Shown: in pieces, positions 39,109 through 64,000 of the stretch | Numbering within the stretch: the first letter of the stretch is position 1 | Layout of the letters: every line of letters begins with the position of its first letter | Source: Haliclystus octoradiatus | Taxonomy: Eukaryota; Cnidaria; Staurozoa; Stauromedusae; Haliclystidae | Direction of reading: 5' to 3' | NCBI GenBank assembly: GCA_916610825.1 | Contig: OU744449.1 | Span: forward strand, 5,955,243-6,019,242 | DNA length: 64,000 nt | Program-made: the position numbers and the translations under genes | Notes under the pieces: generated by a model | Told to the model about the DNA's origin: nothing | The model's database searches: none | Seen by the model: the letters and a program-made list of their open reading frames with translations, nothing else

Positions 39109-40458
39109 TGGAAATTATGTTATTTTCTTAGAAAATTCGGTTAAAATTATGAAATGCGCAGCTGGAAGTTCAGCCGCGAAATTGATTGCGCGGCCAAGAT
39201 CTTGCCTGCAAACAGCAAACTTTCCAGTCTGGCAGCATGTAAGTATTGTTTGGAAAAGTGAAAATCTGTGTCTAAAACCGCGAGTTGTGCGCTGAAATAA
39301 TGTGTGTCTAGAATACGTAATAGATTTCACCCTTGTAGAATTGTGTAGACCTTCCAAGCCGTAACAGTCAAACATTCGAATGGTTTATCAGCGCTAAAAT
39401 ATGTTCTTTTCACGGAGAACAACAATTGATGTCAAAAATGGTGCGGAATGGTGGGGGAATAATAATACTTTGAAATTGATAATGTTCCGGTAGCTGGAAT
39501 CCTGAGCACTAGAGATAACACTCTGTTTACATGAATGTTGAAAACGCTGGGTCGCTGTCTACTAGTTTTTTACAAATTATTTATGATGATTTAATTCGAA
39601 TCGATCGACACAGCCATGTTTACCGTCTACATGCGCATTCACAACGAACAGCTTTCCTTCATCCAGAACAATATCCATCGCGATAATATTTATGCCTTTC
39701 AAATTACGAACATGGTTGTGACTTGTGAGCATTTTTCGTAAAAGTTACTATATTAGCCTACCAGTAACTTTTTGAGTAAATTATGAAAAGGAAACTTGCT
39801 ATTTTTGAAATCAAGTAACTTGCAACATTAACTGTCATCAGTCATGCTTTTTCAGGGAAGAACTCTTGTATTTGTAGCTAATAAAAGGTAAATTTATGCT
39901 GTTTTTCCCAAAGTGAACATATTTTCTACATAAATGACAATTTTCTTTCAATTCCTATTTCAAAGCTATGCTAATCACACAATAAGTTTGCAATCAAAAT
40001 TTTCCCATATTTTATAACTTGAAAACATTCAAAGACATATAGTTGCACTTCAAATACTCACTAAAATATAGAATACTCAAAATGGACTACATAAGGACAA
40101 ATTGAGTTTGACGTCACATCACATGATATGAATAATGACTTCTAAGTCCATAGTGATCTATGACCCCATAACAGATGCTAAGCTGTGGATTCAAAAATGT
40201 AACAATTATGGTAACTTTTCAAATTTTAGTATATTTGTTCAGTAACTTGTAACAGTAACTAGTTACTTTTTTGAGCAACTTGACCCAGCCCTGATACCAA
40301 AACTCTGCTATGGAAATAGAATTTGTAAACCCAATTCAACGAATAGTGTTCAAGTGCGCAGGGATAGCTGTATTTTCGGTTTTACGAAATCAAATACTAT
40401 CAATGATGTTATTATTAATTAAGTTTATTTTAAAATATCTTTATTGAAGGTTATTCAG
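39109..40458. other. Intergenic region before the recognised MMADHC exons
   Basis: It must contain the short first coding exon of MMADHC (expected to encode only a few residues) if that exon is within the window, but I could not choose one. A short ATG frame at 39616 is present without family support. No other gene was seen. Confidence 0.35.
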
Positions 40459-43400
40459 GTACGAAGAGATATAATTGCTTACTTACCAAACATCCCAACA
40501 ATCCTATCTGTTATACGAAGAAATAATCTAAATTATTTACAAAAAAATTCCTTATGTACTGCATCAGCAAGTCTTTCAACTCAAACAGGTATTTAGCATA
40601 CAATATTATTATTTTTCTGTTGAAATGTTTTGCTGCTGAAATCTGAAATAAAGCTTTTGAATTTTGAATTATTAGTTACAATTGAAAAAATGAAAAGCGA
40701 TATTTCGAGTATAATGTGCATAAATAAACGTTTATGTTTCCGTCAGTTCCCCTACTTCGGAAATATTTGTTGAGTTCATGTACAGTTCATAATTATTTCA
40801 TGATCGTTCAATTACTCAATTGTAATGGACTTGATTTCATGAACTTCTCAGGAAAATTATTGGGCCGTTTAACAGTCATTATGAACTGTTTCACAGAGAA
40901 TGTATGTCAATAGAGACAGCTATTTTGCTATAATTTTCCAAAATAGCAATTTTCTGTGAATATGACCCTGTATTTCTAGGTTCTTTTTGCCTATTGGATC
41001 ATCTTTAAACTTTGACCAATCAATTTGTTCTTTGCTCTACAATGCCTAACATCAGAATCAATCAATTATTTGAGGGCAATTATTTGTAAGAAACCCTTAT
41101 TGTATCCAGGAAACTTAGACCCCAACAACGTCTATGCCATAGATAAATAAAAATCTATGAGGAACGTCTTTACATTCGTTTTGCTTTACATGCATTTATT
41201 TTCCAAATTTTTCATGATTATTCAATTTTTTTATTCAATACATTGCCTTATTGTTGGCCTTCCACATTTCTTGTTTCCAGGCTTTGTCTAACTTTAACTA
41301 ATAATCCAATTTATATTCTTCGGCAACAGGAATCAAAGGTTCAACAAATAGAACTGCTGCAGCAGCGTGGCCGCTTGATCCAAAGTACCCATTACCAGGA
41401 AACACAGCAGTTGATGTTCACCAAGTATCCAAACAACAAATACCATCAATTGTTGAGAAATCACCATATTGTAGTTTAGCTGGTGCTTTACTGCAAGTTG
41501 AAGACGAAGAGATGAGGAAATTTCGACTTTTGAATGAATTTGTGCAGACGAAAGCAGAAGATTCAGCAAATAGTGAGGTGAATTTTAATAATTTATTGAC
41601 TTGTAACCCCTTTCTCTTATCGGACTAAGGTAACTAGCAATAAGTCACCTGCAGTGCTCGCAAATCTACAATCTGTGTAGTAGTATAGTCCCATTGAAAA
41701 TATCAAACAATCATACGGACACTTTTACTATCAGATAATTATTGGACATAGTCTAGAATTATTCACTAAGATATTCTGAACTAATTAGAGTCGCAAATTA
41801 TTTTAAAATGTGCATCGGAACTAGTTCCAGGCTCTTACCGTTAAAACTCGGATAGAAATGAAAAGGGCCTGGAACTAGTTCCGGTGCACATTTTAAAATA
41901 TTTTTTGATTCTAATTAGTTCAGAATATCCTAGTGAATAATTCTAGACTATTTTCAATAATTATCTGGTAGTAGAAGTGTCTGTATGATTGTTTGATATT
42001 TTCAATGAGACTATACTACTACACAGATTGTAGATTTGCTGCATTGCTCGGCTCAATTAGATCATATAACAGTACTTCAGTTCTTTCAATTCTGAGAAAT
42101 AGCTGCAGAGGCGAACAATATTTAACAAATTATTTATCACATTTTTCAAATTATAGATGCTGATGTGTTCTTCAAATGCGACAACCGATTAAATTTGATG
42201 TTGAAAGTGAAACTCCTAAGATTAATAGAATTCAATAAGAGTCTTTTAGACAATAATTTGACGCAATAGCTAACAGCAAATAGATTTATTAAAAAAGAAC
42301 AACGTTTCCTGTTCTCAGCTGAGCCATTTTCAAGTTGAATACAAGGTTAAAAAGTATTCTAATTTATAGTTTTTACATAATAAATAGCTATAATAACAAA
42401 AATTCATCCTTGGGGATGAAAATTACGAAAATATTTTTGATCTTATAGAATAAGATTGTCCATTTAAGGCAAGGTTTCAGTTCTCTAATAAAAATCATTT
42501 CATAAAGCAAACTATCGAATGTGTCGTTGCAGCGGCGTAGAATGGAAAATTGATTACCGATGTCCTTAGGGGCGAGACCGTGTGCATTTTTTAAATGTTG
42601 ACCAACAGCAGAAGGTTGTCTTACTTGCTCTTTAACGCGTTTGTGTAGATGCCGGCAAGTAAATCAATTTACTCAAATCAAAGTACTATTTAATCAAATA
42701 ATATTATAAGATAATATTCAATCAAATTACTCTTTCAATGAATCACAAATTACAGATTTATACAGGCATAATAAAACCTCATCTAGATTATGGTCTGACA
42801 ATATGGGGAAACAGCCCTCATATAAATATTATCAGCAAGGTCCATAAAAGATGCATTCAGATACTTTGTGGATCCAAGTTCAATGCACACACTGAACCAC
42901 CTATGAAAACTTATAAAATTTTGAAACTGAAAGATCTTTATTTATTACGAGTTGTGTCTTTTCTAAACACAAGTATTTATCAAACTTGTCCAATTCTCTC
43001 GAAAAATGTTTTCAAACTGAAAACAAAAAATGTACATCGACAGCAAAATAAATTTTGTGTACCCTTTGCTAGAACTCATTATCCACAACGCGTACAGGCA
43101 TACAAGTTCCCTCTCTCTTGAATGGCTGTTCCTATTTGAGTTCATTCAGCATTAACATTTCAAGAAAATCATTTTTAAAATTATTGAAGCAACTTATCAT
43201 TGAGAGTTACAATCCCAAATGTTTTTGGTTGGCTGTTATACCTGTTCAAATTAACCATTTTAATCATCAAGCCTGTATTTCACATTTCATTTTCACAAAC
43301 CATCATTCTCATATCTTTCTTAGTCATAATCAATATTTATAAATATTACAATTGTAATTGTTATTATTTTCCCTTCTCGTTTACTCTTTTAAGCCCTCCT

Positions 43401-46400
43401 CTTCATAAATTATGCTTTTTTCTACTTTACTGTCACTCATTCGTGTCACTCAGCTTATTTCAAGTTTCATGTCGTTATTATCTTAACTTAATATAGTACC
43501 ATGAACATTTATATCATAATTACTAGATAACAAATGTTTACTAAATTAAAAACTGATAGTATGTCATCCAAATAAACAAGCACTTGTGCTTACGGATGAC
43601 TGCAACCATGTACATATTTTCTAAATTGATACACAGTATGGTTGAAATACATACATACATACATACAATTAATAGTGTAGTGCTCGGTAATCAATTTTCC
43701 ATTCTACGCCGCTGCAACGACAAATTCGATTGTTTGCTTTATGAAATGATTTTCATTAGAGAACTGAAACCTTACCTTAAATGGACAATCTGATTCTATA
43801 TGATCAAAAATATTTTCGTAAATTTCATCCCCAAGGATACATTTTTATTATTATAGTTATTTATTATGTAAAAACTATAAATTAGATTACTTTTTAACCT
43901 TGTATTTAACTTGAAAATGGGCTCAGTTGAGAACCCGAAACTTTGTTCTTTATTAATAAATCTATTTGCTGTTAGCTATTGCGTCAAATTAATAGGATTC
44001 AAACAGTAGATCATGAACTTGATTCAAACTTGTTCATGAACTCATTGATTTTTTTCGCAGGGGAGAGAGTCCCGGAAGGCTAGCACACATTCAAAAGGCA
44101 GAGGAGGAAATTAAATGTATTCTCAAGTTTTATAATTTGAAGGAGAATAACTTCTTTCTTTGCTGTGGAAGATGAATGATTAGGTTCAGTTTTTATCATA
44201 TTTTATGTTAATAAATGGACAATAACCTCTAAATAAAACTCTGAAACTGTTGGCATGAATTAATCAACCCGAAAACTTTGGAATCAAAATTAAGAATCCC
44301 AGAGGGAAAAATATTTTATCGAACCCTGGATTCTTATCATATCACTTTCAAACTCCAATTAGATCCTTTTTCATATCATTTTTAAGTTTGATTTATATTG
44401 ATTTCTTTTTGCAAATTTGTATTTATTAATTTAGTTTGAAGATTCTGCCACTTCCACTGAAGGAATTGTCGAGCTGACAGCATCAAAATGTCCTGACAAA
44501 TTGTGCAGAAGCTTTTTAAAAATGTTTTCTAGCCTTCCAGATGGTAGTGAATTGACGGTAATTAATATTTGTCAGAAAACAAAGAATGACATGTCGATGT
44601 GGTCAGCTGATGTTAAGAATGAACGTGAGGAGCTCCTTCATTGTGTAAGTGGTATATACAACTAATAAAATAGAATATGAGTTAAAAAATTGTGTGTCGA
44701 AAACGTTTTTCAGTGCCTGCGACCACATAATTTTGCCTTAAAAATGCCTGCAAGTATTTTACCTGAAATTTTCCTGGCCAAGCATTTTAAACTGACCTTA
44801 TTTATACACAGAGTAATTAGTTTCGTCCTTATGCACCTTCTATTCAGTTTCATTCATAAACTTAATGAATCATTTAACCGCTGGTCCCAATGATCCCTAC
44901 ATTTTCTACCGCTGGTCCCAGTGGTCCCTACATTTTCTACCGCTGGTCCCAGTGGTCCCTACATTTTCTACCGCTGGTCCCAGTGGTCCCCACATTTCCT
45001 ACTGCTGATGGAAAGAAAAACATTATAATCACTTTCAGTTTTAAACTTTAAACTTCTTTAACTTTTAGAGAGACTCTGTAAAGTCAAGTCTCTGTCAACA
45101 AGTGTTGGTGATAATTAATGCAAGACTTTCACAGTCAAAATTCCTTTTCATATAAATTGTGCCCATTGAATATATGCTGATCAATTCAACTAAAACTCTG
45201 TTTGGAAAGTGTTTTGAATAACCACTAAGCAATTGGCGCACAGTTTCCTATGAGCTATTGATATTTGGCGCACGAAATGTACACAAGGAGAAAACAAGAA
45301 GGCATCAGAAAATTACGAACCACCTCGGGGAGTCATTTTTGCCTTCAAGTTTTCTCCTGAATCAGTTTTGTAAAAAAAAGGCTTTCAGCTTTCAGATTGA
45401 TCGAATCATCTCCTTTAAAATTCAATGTAAATTATTGTCCTAGCCGTGTTAACTGTATTAGATTAATACGGAACAATAATTTTATACTATGATTGCCAAT
45501 ATATCTGAAAACATATCTAATTACTACAGCTTTTCTATCAATAAAGGATTCTACAAAAAATATTTGTCAAGCAATAATTAATTCTGATGTATATCAACTG
45601 AAAAAAACAGATTTGTAAAAGTTTAAAGCCAATTTGATAAGAAATGTCAGAAAGATCGATAAATATTCAAACTTTTCAATTTTCAATATTATTTTAAATT
45701 ACAGTAATTCAAAACAAGATTGAATATACAGTATGCGTCACGAAAATAAACTTTCGGCAGAAATAGGCTATTTAAAATCTCGATATTTCTGTCATTTCTT
45801 ATCGGATCGGCTTCAAATTTTTATCATTTACATTTTTCAGATGATATACATCAGAATCAATCATTCCCCTGCGAAAACAGTTCAGGAGTTCATTAACAGT
45901 TCATGAACGTTAAATTGCCCCAAATTTTCATGAACTGTTCATGAACTGCCTGTGAGGGTTCATGAACAGTTCAGGAAAATTGGAGCCATTTAACGTTCAT
46001 GAACTGTTCATGAACTGTTCATGAACTCCTGAACTGTTTTTCACAGGGGTTGTTTTGGAAGATATTTTCTCGATTGAATCTCTTTCAAGATTCCTCCTCT
46101 TGATAGGGATTAAAAACACTTTATCAGGAAATCTATTTCAGTTTCTTAAAATATCCTTAATTTAATTTTAGTTCATTAGCAACGCATCAGACATTTGTGA
46201 ACAGTTACAGAGTGCTGGTTATTGGGCTGATTTTGTTGACCCCTCGTCTGGGCAAGCAGTGAGTATGCCTTCAATTTATATATAATGGTAATCAATTTGT
46301 TTTTACATGACATAATATTATTAGTGTAGGTCTGAATTGGATCGGATCGGGTATATTAATAATCTGACGATTCTGAATGTTTCAAAAATTTGAAACCAGA

Positions 46401-48069
46401 TCTGAAATCGTTTTTATTTGAAAAATGTATTATTTATTCAGAATTTCCTTTGTGATCTATAGGAGTATCCCAATCTGAATAATAATCACACTACTGTACA
46501 AAGGTTTTTATGATCTATGGTTCGCTTGATGTTGCTTAATACTCTGTGCACAATGTGGACTTTGTGGAAACTGCCATGCTGAGCTACTAGATAAGAGGGT
46601 TTCTGTGAAGTCAGTAATATAATTATCATGATATGTGAAAGGTGTAATGAACTTTAAGATTTTAAAATAAATACTTACCGGTGAACTTCAAGTTTAAATG
46701 TTTGCAAGACGTGATCTTGCATGTTTGCAAGACATGATCTTGCACTTCTGAAATATATTTCCATAGCTTTTCAAGTAGTGAATTGTGAAACCATTGATTT
46801 AATAAGGAGGTTTCGAACAGTAGCTCAAGCATTTTCTTTCTATTGATTTTTTTAATTTTCAGAATTGGTCAGAATTTTGAATTTCGAGAATAAAACAGAG
46901 GTGTGCCCAGATTAATTTCGGGGCTATGGGGCTTTGAAGTCACCTCATGTTTATTGTTTACGTCAATAATAATTGTTAATTAAAAGACAGTAAATTTCCT
47001 GTGAAAGACACAGAAACAGATTAATAGTCACACATTTCAATGAAACAAGACCGACTGTCGAGTGTAAAAGGATTTTTAATAATATAATTTGTGACATGAA
47101 ACATAAATCATCACATTCATGTGGGGGGGGGGTAAATTCCCCCTATATTTTATAACTAATTAACATTTGTTAAACACTTCCGTAGACTTTTGAGTTTTTT
47201 TATAAATTAATGCCATTGATTTAAAAGTATATTTCAAAGGTGATGATGATAAATATAAATGGAGGGGATCAGATCATTTTTTGAGTTATTGCAAAAATGC
47301 ACTCTAATGTGAATTTTATACTGCTAACATGTTGTCATGGTAACACCATTGAAATCTAAAAATGTTACCACTCAAATAAGTTTCATAAATACACTGTACC
47401 TAATTTTATCTTCTATTGTGTATCAACAATCTAGTTCCCTATTATCTGCCACATTGCTGATTGTTTTGATAATGTATAGAATGTGGCATTATTTCTTCTT
47501 CAAAATGGTGTGTTAAATAATATTTAATTTAATTAATTGATTGACTGAATGCCTGTGAAATGTGAAGTGTAATCCTGGCATATTTTATTACCCTCTTTTA
47601 CTGTATCAAATAAACTGAACTGAATCCTTGCCTGAATGAACAATCTGATTCAATAAGATCAAAAATATTTTCGTAAATTTCATCCCCAAGGATGCATTTT
47701 TATTATAGCTATTTATTATGTAAAAACTATAAATTAGATTGCTTTTTACCTTGTATTTAACTTGAAAATGGGCTCAGTTGAGAACCCGAAACGTTGTTCT
47801 TCATTAATAAATATATTTGCTGTCAGCTATTGCGTCAAATCAAATATACTACATTCTATTATTACTTAATTTCACAGTTCTTCAGTGATCACAGCAACGA
47901 AACATTATTTGAAACAGATGAACGATACAATTCACTTGGATTTGAAATTGATGATTTAGGATGTTGTAAAGTTGTTCGACATAAAACATGGGGAACACAT
48001 ATTTTCTTGGGTTCAATATTTACAAATGCTTCACCTGAATCGGCTCTTCTTAAAGGATTCACTAACTAG
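40459..48069 (+). CDS. MMADHC: MMADHC (cblD) cobalamin trafficking protein, five exons, first coding exon not found
   Basis: MMADHC binds the MMACHC-cobalamin product and directs B12 to mitochondrial methylmalonyl-CoA mutase or cytosolic methionine synthase. Exons: 40459-40588, 41330-41577, 44435-44644, 46172-46258, 47878-48069, with phase-consistent GT..AG junctions and TAG stop, giving about 288 residues (human 296). The first exon shown has [10 protein letters not shown], like the human R-x-x-L-V-S-Y-L-P N-terminus. It opens in phase 0 with an in-frame stop upstream and no ATG, so a tiny upstream exon encodes the start. The conserved nitroreductase-like domain is exons 4-6: [60 protein letters not shown] and [12 protein letters not shown]. 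These match the vertebrate protein closely. Introns hold a hairpin MITE, a GIY-YIG element, a LINE fragment and GTTCATGAAC elements. Confidence 0.93.
40770..40900. repeat. Diverged GTTCATGAAC-family fragment
   Basis: GAGTTCATGTACAGTTCATA and …TTTAACAGTCATTATGAACTG, then TTTCACAGAG, match the ends of the family, strongly worn. It lies in an MMADHC intron. Confidence 0.45.
41651..42047. mobile_element. Near-perfect hairpin MITE, about 397 bp
   Basis: The two halves are inverted copies almost throughout: GCAAATCTACAATCTGTGTA / TACACAGATTGTAGATTTGC at the ends, AAGATATTCTGAACTAATTA / TTAGTTCAGAATATCCTAG in the arms, and GGAACTAGTTCCAGGC / GCCTGGAACTAGTTCC near the centre. No coding capacity. Related diverged copies are at 11756-12030 and about 57950-58085. 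It lies in an MMADHC intron. Confidence 0.85.
42254..42665 (-). pseudogene. C-terminal GIY-YIG-type domain of a retroelement (Penelope-like), minus strand
   Basis: On the minus strand, about 42660 to 42450 reads [20 protein letters not shown] and then [20 protein letters not shown] and [12 protein letters not shown], followed by a stop and 3' untranslated sequence. Motifs of the type (F)D-x-L-L-x-E-x-x-F-I-(R/K)-x-L-(R/K)-P-x-L form the end of GIY-YIG nuclease domains attached to Penelope-like retroelements. The upstream catalytic GIY and reverse transcriptase are absent. The last 306 bp form an inverted repeat with 43685-43991. Confidence 0.6.
42738..43230 (+). pseudogene. LINE reverse-transcriptase C-terminal fragment
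   Basis: A 127-codon open frame reads [20 protein letters not shown] and then [10 protein letters not shown], the familiar thumb/connection motif of jockey/CR1-type non-LTR elements. After its stop a frameshifted continuation ([18 protein letters not shown]) supplies the usual C-terminus. It is truncated at the 5' end and lies between two oppositely oriented GIY-YIG tails, so this is a nested or rearranged transposon cluster in an MMADHC intron. Confidence 0.75.
43685..43991 (+). pseudogene. GIY-YIG-type retroelement tail, plus strand, inverted partner of 42254-42559
   Basis: [20 protein letters not shown] and [12 protein letters not shown], then a stop and the same 3' region as the minus-strand copy (…GAACCCGAAACTTTGTTC, CTATTGCGTCAAATT). 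Identity between the two arms is high over about 306 bp. A third, solo copy is at 47629-47840. A (CATA)n microsatellite lies just upstream at about 43650-43668. Confidence 0.65.
44068..44335 (+). repeat. Dispersed repeat, GTCCCGGAAGGCTAGCAC family
   Basis: It begins GAGAGTCCCGGAAGGCTAGC, continues with TATAATTTGAAGGAGAATAA and ends GAATCCCAGAGGGAAAAATA, TTTTATCGAACCC. Similar order occurs at 59450-59745, and worn copies at 57575-57725, 60580-60735 and, inverted, 58800-59065 and 62520-62690. It is non-coding and of unknown class. Confidence 0.55.
44878..45008. repeat. Short minisatellite, about 31-bp unit, four copies
   Basis: Four units of CCGCTGGTCCCAGTGGTCCC (then TACATTTTCTA) in tandem, the last degenerate. 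The unit is GC-richer than the surrounding MMADHC intron. Confidence 0.85.
45570..45860. repeat. Imperfect inverted repeat
   Basis: AATTAATTCTGATGTATATC at about 45578 and AAGCCAATTTGATAAGAAAT (GTCAGAAAGATCGATAAAT) match in reverse ATCGATATTTCTGTCATTTC-like and GATGATATACATCAGAATC at 45775-45860. It is a probable MITE in an MMADHC intron, abutting the element at 45866. Confidence 0.6.
45866..46049. mobile_element. GTTCATGAAC-family MITE, best-preserved copy
   Basis: Left end CCCCTGCGAAAACAGTTCAG(GAGTTCAT) and right end (ATGAACTCCTGAA)CTGTTTTTCACAGGGG are inverted repeats of about 30 bp. The interior alternates GTTCATGAAC with GTTAAATTGCC and its complement, so the element is palindromic at two scales. 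No coding capacity. No convincing target duplication. It ends 122 nt before an MMADHC exon. Confidence 0.8.
46703..46745. repeat. Short tandem duplication
   Basis: TGTTTGCAAGACGTGATCTTGCA is followed directly by a near-identical copy with ACATGATC. Each copy is itself a small hairpin (GCAAGA…TCTTGC). Confidence 0.6.
47629..47840 (+). repeat. Solo copy of the retroelement 3' tail
   Basis: It contains AACAATCTGATTCAATAAG, TTTCATCCCCAAGGATGCAT, GGGCTCAGTTGAGAACCCGA and GCTATTGCGTCAAAT, matching 43790-43991. It stops 37 nt before the last MMADHC exon, so the branch-point region of that intron lies in or beside transposon sequence. Confidence 0.75.
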
Positions 48070-48206
48070 ATAATTATTAATAAGTTTCTATTGTATTAAT
48101 GACATTAATGTTATAATAGATAAATATTTGTTGTATTTATAAATTGAATTATTCTTTGATGGTTTAGGATTGTACTTAAAAAATTATAATTGTATTATTG
48201 ACTGGA

Positions 48207-48212
48207 AATAAA
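48207..48212 (+). promoter_or_regulatory. Polyadenylation signal AATAAA for MMADHC
   Basis: AATAAA lies 137 nt after the MMADHC stop and is the first clear hexamer before SELENOO. Confidence 0.5.
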
Positions 48213-48536
48213 ATTGTATATGTACTAACTTATATACAGCTTATCGTGGTTGATATTTTTTTATTCATTTTATGAAGTATTCTTGCTTGAGAGAATACTA
48301 TTCAATGTCAGGCTCACTGAAAAAATGATGATGACAATGATGATATTGCGTAATAAAATAAGTGCAATGGAAAGAGGTATTTTCGAAAGAGCTGACATTT
48401 TTGTCGAAAACTGAAAAGATTTACAGTTTTTGCGAAGGAACAATTTAACAAACAATAAACAATTTGCTAGAACTTCTTCTTTATAGAGAGTATTGGATTC
48501 AATTTTGTTGCATTTCATTTACCAATTTGTTTTCTT
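48213..48536. other. MMADHC-SELENOO intergenic DNA
   Basis: About 320 nt between the MMADHC poly(A) signal and the SELENOO ATG, AT-rich, probably holding the SELENOO promoter and 5' UTR. No TATA box or other element can be claimed. Confidence 0.4.
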
Positions 48537-63391
<14,855 letters not shown>

Positions 63392-64000
63392 GTATTTAAA
63401 ATACAAGCCACCATTTCCCTTGTGAAATACAAATCAGGCGTTCATGAACAGTTCATGAACGTTAAAGGTTAAAACCTGATGAACCGTTTATAAAGCCAGG
63501 AACTCATGGCCTGTTAAATGTTTGTTAGCAGTGGTCTAAGATCTCTTACGGCTGCTGATGTCTTTGGTTGATATACCATTGAAAGCAAAGACTACTTCAC
63601 TACTAAACTACATAGTCTACTTTTTAAGATTGCTATTGATGCATTTAAATGAAATAAAACTCAATCAGTAAATCTAAAAAGCAGGCCTACTTTTTAGCAT
63701 CGTGAAGTGAAAATCATAGGGAAATTAGATGAAGCTGGAATTTAGATTTGATATTGTATTGACCAGTAGGGGGCTCGGAGTACCTCTTATTTCCATTAAG
63801 TTGAACATTATTAGATAAGTAAAAGCAAACATGTCAATAATACTTTAAAATTGTAATTCTATCGCAAGCAATTGACACTATTTTAGATTTGCGTCTAATA
63901 TGTAATATATCTCCTTCTGCTGTATACCTGATACTTCACATTCCATTAACTAAATGCCCATATTTCAAACGTATCTTGATGTACTCTTTTGTCTTGTTTA
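63392..64000. other. SELENOO intron 13, open at the window edge
   Basis: It contains one worn GTTCATGAAC unit near 63440-63465 (GCGTTCATGAACAGTTCATG). No further exon was recognised. Confidence 0.4.

Noticed and set aside
39616-39760. First coding exon of MMADHC
   Set aside because: There is an ATG with an open frame, but the donor and phase do not fit the phase-0 entry of the exon at 40459, and only a few residues are expected.

Overview
The window is AT-rich nuclear DNA from an animal. Genes are split by many introns with GT..AG boundaries, introns and intergenic DNA are packed with transposon debris, and the recognisable genes are all metazoan orthologues: an even-skipped (Evx) homeobox exon, ORC2, a LicD/fukutin-type transferase, MMADHC and SELENOO. 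An invertebrate, possibly an ascidian or another non-vertebrate deuterostome, fits best. The species cannot be fixed from the sequence. All gene models were built by eye from reading frame, splice-site phase and remembered family motifs.

Layout. 1-6300 holds the last exon of Evx (2003-2448) in otherwise gene-poor DNA. About 6320-6882 holds a weak two-exon candidate gene on the minus strand. 7897-33809 is a complete 17-exon ORC2 gene (about 527 codons) whose introns carry most of the repeats: pogo-like MITEs, a 2.6-kb higher-order minisatellite, several long inverted-repeat elements, SINE copies, a hAT-like element with a perfect 8-bp target duplication, and a LINE 3' end. Only 16 nt after the ORC2 stop, a single-exon LicD-family gene begins (33826-35052). 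36405-38110 is a decayed LINE on the minus strand. 38205-40458 is repeat-rich. 40459-48069 carries five exons of MMADHC (the short first coding exon was not found). 48537-63391 carries the first 13 exons of SELENOO, which runs off the right edge. Its first intron contains a roughly 674-bp ATT microsatellite attached to a near-perfect hairpin.

All five confident genes are on the plus strand. ORC2 acts in the nucleus in origin licensing. The LicD protein is probably a Golgi membrane enzyme. MMADHC (cobalamin handling) and SELENOO (protein AMPylation, mitochondrial) are metabolic or mitochondrial proteins and lie 467 nt apart. The ORC2/LicD spacing is the best candidate for a polycistronic arrangement.

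The most unusual material is the repeat biology: a dispersed family built from the self-complementary decamer GTTCATGAAC, with one copy region apparently expanded into a 205-bp four-monomer higher-order array, and pogo-like MITEs lying within about 30 nt of three different ORC2 splice sites.
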